Shown here in pieces: positions 7,581-10,000 of a DNA stretch of 10,000 nucleotides. Source of the stretch: Stramonita haemastoma (lineage: Eukaryota > Mollusca > Gastropoda > Neogastropoda > Muricidae); assembly GCA_030674155.1 (NCBI GenBank), contig CM060317.1, positions 39,917,395-39,927,394 of the forward strand, given 5' to 3'. The notes under the pieces are model-generated. The model worked only from the letters and a program-made list of their open reading frames with translations. It was not told where the DNA came from and searched no databases. Position 1 is the stretch's first letter, and each line of letters begins with the position of its first letter. A program made the position numbers and the translations under genes.

Positions 7581-8095
7581 TTTCGCTTCTTTTTTCTTGT
7601 AAAGACATAAAGGAATCTGGGACATAATTTGTCACTAATGCTGGTCAGTGTCATTACATCTAGCTGACTTCATTGTTGCTGTTCCTGAAAATGTAGTGAG
7701 GGAGATTTCCCAAAGTAGGCATAACCATAAAAGGGGAGGATGGAAACTGGGTGGGGGTGGGGTTGAGACTCACAGCAGTTCATTTTTATATGACATCAAC
7801 GATTTTGAAGAGAGAAAAAAACGAACTGCCCATGAAGTGAAGGTGTGTTAGCAGCACAGTGATGGACATGTCAGGGTAGGGTGGATGGCAGACACGTGGA
7901 GGGACACACGCAGCATCAACCCTGACCTCACCAACGCTCTGCTGACGTTTTCCCCTCCTGCAATGTTCATTTCCTCAATACAGAAAATTCAGTTATTGTT
8001 GTTGTTTTAAAAAAAAAAAAAAATACCTCGTCTCACTTTAGAATGTTACAATGTAATACACTGTAAGCAGGTGTATGTGGTGAAACGTATTTGGA

Positions 8096-8098
<3 letters not shown>
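7581..8098. other. Unassigned sequence with poly-A and G-rich patch
   Basis: Contains G tracts at 7733-7736, 7749-7751, 7753-7757 and 7759-7762, an E-box at 7893-7898, and A15 at 8009-8023 preceded by a GTTGTTGTT run. The 67-codon plus frame at 7648-7851 has no recognised domain. Confidence 0.4.

Positions 8099-8099
<1 letters not shown>

Positions 8100-8132
<33 letters not shown>
8100..8132 (+). repeat. (GT)n microsatellite beside SINE insertion site
   Basis: About 16 GT units pass into GCGCGCCCGTGTGT, the edge at which the SINE inserted. Confidence 0.95.
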
Positions 8133-8134
<2 letters not shown>

Positions 8135-8137
<3 letters not shown>

Positions 8138-8145
8138 CCGTGTGT
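8135..8145. repeat. Target-site duplication, left copy
   Basis: CGCCCGTGTGT, identical to 8440-8450. The next base on each side differs between copies, so the repeat is exactly 11 bp. Confidence 0.85.
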
Positions 8146-8439
8146 TAGTTAAAGTTAAAGTCTGTCCCGAGCCTAAGGCTCATCAGGCCGGTGCTTATCC
8201 CGGTTTCTGTGGCGCTAAGCGACTGAGAGTCATAGACTCCCCCCTGGATAGGACGCCAGTCTATCGCAGGGTTAACCCCCAACACAAGGTTGGTACCCCT
8301 TTTACACCTGGGTGGGGTGAGAAAATAGCCGTAAAGTGCCTTTTCCAAGGGCACAACGCCATAGCCGACAGCTGGGATCGAACCCGCAACCTTTAGATTA
8401 CGAGTCCAACGCCCTAACCACTCGACTACCGCGGCGGCA
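8146..8439 (-). mobile_element. V-domain-type SINE with intact ends
   Basis: This is a 294-bp retroposon read on minus. The 5' head (8439 to about 8365) is tRNA-like: acceptor ends GCCGCCG and TGTCGGC pair with one mismatch and a terminal wobble, box A is GTAGTCGAGTGGTTAGGG, the anticodon loop is CTCGTAA (Thr-CGT-like), and box B is GGTTCGATCC. The central body contains GACTGGCGTCCTATCCAGGG and GGGATAAGCACCGGC, which resemble the conserved core of the V-SINE superfamily (fish HE1; mollusc RUDI). The 3' end is an (ACTTTA) repeat, seen on plus as TAGTTAAAGTTAAAGT. An 11-bp duplication flanks it, showing insertion by target-primed reverse transcription. Its preserved ends suggest a younger insertion than the other retroposons here. 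The family name is from memory. The 106-codon minus frame is incidental. Confidence 0.85.
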
Positions 8440-8450
8440 CGCCCGTGTGT
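8440..8450. repeat. Target-site duplication, right copy
   Basis: CGCCCGTGTGT, identical to 8135-8145 and abutting the tRNA-like 5' end of the SINE. Confidence 0.85.
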
Positions 8451-8551
8451 GTGCCAACAATACATCTATGGAAAAATGAAAACTTGTTGTATGAAAATAT
8501 ACCACAAAAAAAACCCTTCAAAATCATCTCAATCATAGTCAGTGTCCAAGA

Positions 8552-8975
8552 AGGATGACGGCAGAACGGTTAAGACATTCACCTACCAAACTTGTAAACA
8601 TCGAGGTTCTGGGTTCGATTCCCAGCCTCGACCTTTCTTCCCAGTTTGACGGGAATAAAATCGATTTTAATTTGAAAGTCCTTCGATGAGACTACAAACC
8701 GAGGCCTCGTGTGCAAACGCATGCAAAACTGCTGGCATACACGTTGATAACCTGTTCCACCTTTCAGAAGACTAGGCCATTTCGTGTAGGTAGGAACAGA
8801 TGACATTAAAAAAAAATGTATGCACACAGGTGTCGTGTTTAGACACTATCCCCGAAGTCGGAATGCGGCTATCAAAATGGTGGGCGGGGAAAAACGGTCG
8901 CATACGCAGAAATTTCACCAATTGGCGAACCTCGGAGCTCTAGCCGAAGAACGAAAAAAAAATCAATCAATCAAA
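8552..8975 (+). mobile_element. tRNA-headed composite SINE-like element B
   Basis: The head (8552-8634) is tRNA-like, with box A-like ACGGCAGAACGGTTAAGACA and a perfect box B GGGTTCGATTCCC inside a 5-bp T-stem (CTGGG/CCCAG). A middle part (8678-8725) reads CCTTCGATGAGACTACAAAC then CGAGGCCTCGTGTGC. This resembles a GATGAGACGATAAACCGAGG block I recall as common in mollusc SINEs. A run of A9 at about 8808 could mark an internal join. The 3' domain (8876-8953) matches element A, including the exact 17-mer at 8890-8906, and the tail is A9 followed by TCAATCAATCAA. No target-site duplication was found. It may be one composite SINE or a nested pair. The minus frame across it (8579-8827) is not a gene. 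Confidence 0.75.
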
Positions 8976-9978
8976 ACTGATTGTTCATAGCCTCGCCAGG
9001 CACAGAAGCCATATATGTTCTTAAAACTCCATGTTATAATCATGACACGGCAGACAGCGTGCTGCCGGTGACTGTCAGTTTGTATTGTGGGTCTGGATTC
9101 CTCATCCACTGACGTGCTAGTGAACCTCAGGGTGTTGAACCCCAGCAGTTTAGACAATCAGAAACAGGAGCTTAAACCCACAGCTCCGGTCTCTCTGAAT
9201 CAGGCTACATACAGACTGTGTGGCCTAGGCCTAGTGCAAACATGGAGAGCCCTGTGTGTCTCTAGAGGTTTGATCTTTTCTCTTCTGGCTTTAAGTTGAG
9301 GCTGCAAACCACCTTTCAAATTTTTGCCACTTTTCTTTTTGTTTTCCTATATTACACTCTTTCAAATTCATTTACTTTATTATCTCAAAACAGATAAGTT
9401 CGTGTAGGTTACGAGTAAGTCAAGTCAAGTCAACATTTTTTTTTTGTACACGGTACATTGAATAAGCAATGCATTTACTTCTTTTTTTTTTTGATTAAGC
9501 CATCCAAACGAGAAAAGAATAACTAGCAAACACTCTTGCATTCATACCCCAGTACTAAGGCCTCCACAGACCTTTTTTTAAACCCAACTTTTCTGTGAAA
9601 AACTAGCCTCTGACTCAAAACTCGTAATTTTTTCATCAATTTGATAGGTTTGAATTTTATCTATTTTTATTTTTCAGCAAACACTGTACTTGTTTTATCC
9701 TTTGTCATCTACTAGCTTCCTAACTACAATATGCACACACATGGTCCATAACACTGAAGAAACACAAGCAATCCTCATTTAATAATCATTTCCAACTTTC
9801 TTATGGCCACCTGGTATTGCTCTACATCCTCAATCCACTAAACAAGTACATAATGCAGTTTTTCATGCTAAAAAATATCTGTTAAAATCAACGAAAAAAA
9901 ATCCAGACCAGCACTGTGAAGAAGACACTACTTGACCCCATGGAGCTAAAGATGGAGTGTAGCCTCTATTTGCAGCCT
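8976..9978. other. Unassigned AT-rich sequence
   Basis: About 1 kb of AT-rich DNA. Small frames at 8963-9157 minus and 9087-9299 plus have no recognised domains. Visible details are overlapping palindromes GGCCTAGGCC and CTAGGCCTAG at 9222-9234, three or four AAGTC units at about 9418-9432 followed by T10, and another T run at about 9483. An AAGTC tail next to a T run could mark the end of another decayed retroposon, but no body is recognised. Confidence 0.4.
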
Positions 9979-9998
9979 CCCCCCCCCCCCCCCCCCCC
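9979..9998 (+). repeat. C20 homopolymer
   Basis: Twenty consecutive C bases, the longest of six C or G runs of nine or more in the window. Confidence 0.95.
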
Positions 9999-10000
9999 TT

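Noticed and set aside
8009..8023. Poly-A tail of a processed pseudogene or LINE
   Set aside because: No AATAAA, coding remnant or target-site duplication was found beside the A15 run.
8365..8439. Functional tRNA-Thr on minus
   Set aside because: Acceptor and T-stem mismatches, attachment to a SINE body and a flanking target-site duplication show it is a SINE head.
8145..8465. 106-residue minus-strand protein
   Set aside because: The frame lies across the V-type SINE. Its predicted peptide is a common artefact of tRNA-headed SINEs.
8552..8634. Functional tRNA on plus
   Set aside because: Box B and the T-stem are good, but no 7-bp acceptor stem forms with the 5' end and the body is SINE-like.
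9222..9234. GGCCTAGGCC/CTAGGCCTAG as a recombination or attachment site
   Set aside because: Short palindromes of this type recur as AGGCCT/TAGGCC words across the window, and nothing else supports a site.

Overview
This window is non-coding, repeat-dense eukaryotic nuclear DNA, most likely from a marine mollusc. No intact protein-coding gene, rRNA or functional tRNA is supported. The reasons for calling it eukaryotic are the many long dinucleotide and tetranucleotide microsatellites, decayed non-LTR retrotransposon (LINE) fragments, three tRNA-headed SINE-like elements, and homopolymer runs. The mollusc placement is an inference from memory: the SINE bodies resemble families common in gastropod and bivalve genomes. 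It could not be checked here. Most long open frames in the window are artefacts of reading through simple repeats, such as Cys-Val, His-Thr, Glu-Arg or Leu-Ser runs.

Layout. Positions 69-660 hold a frameshifted relic of a LINE reverse transcriptase on the plus strand, with a recognisable LSGISQGCILGP block, a YADD catalytic block and an INP block. Right after it comes an imperfect inverted repeat of about 260 bp (769-1028, arms of about 80 bp), followed by a 200-bp pure polypurine tract (about 1046-1249). From 1665 to 2797 there is a dense microsatellite cluster of CA, GA, GT, GACA, TA and ATGC types, including a near-symmetric compound array at 1867-2168. Positions 2800-4640 are mostly unassigned sequence with CA and CT microsatellites. 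They contain an overlapping CRE/E-box and one short minus-strand frame (3524-3659) that reads like a terminal exon but matches nothing I recognise.

Positions 4640-5110 are strongly T/G-rich with a G-quadruplex-type motif. A GT/CGTG array follows (5121-5305). An open segment at 5887-6094 is bounded by plausible splice signals. The minus strand from about 6461 to 6194 encodes the decayed C-terminus of a LINE ORF2. Next to it, on the same strand, is a SINE-like element (6490-6693). Positions 7462-7580 hold a cluster of palindromes resembling bZIP, E-box and nuclear-receptor sites.

The best-defined feature is a V-domain-type SINE on the minus strand (8146-8439), bounded by an exact 11-bp target-site duplication. 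A third SINE-like element on the plus strand (about 8552-8975) shares its 3' domain with the 6.5-kb element but has a different head and an extra middle section. The rest, to position 10000, is AT-rich and unassigned, ending in a C20 run.

Nothing here works together as an operon or pathway. The window records repeated retroposition by LINEs and by the SINEs that presumably depended on them, together with microsatellite growth.
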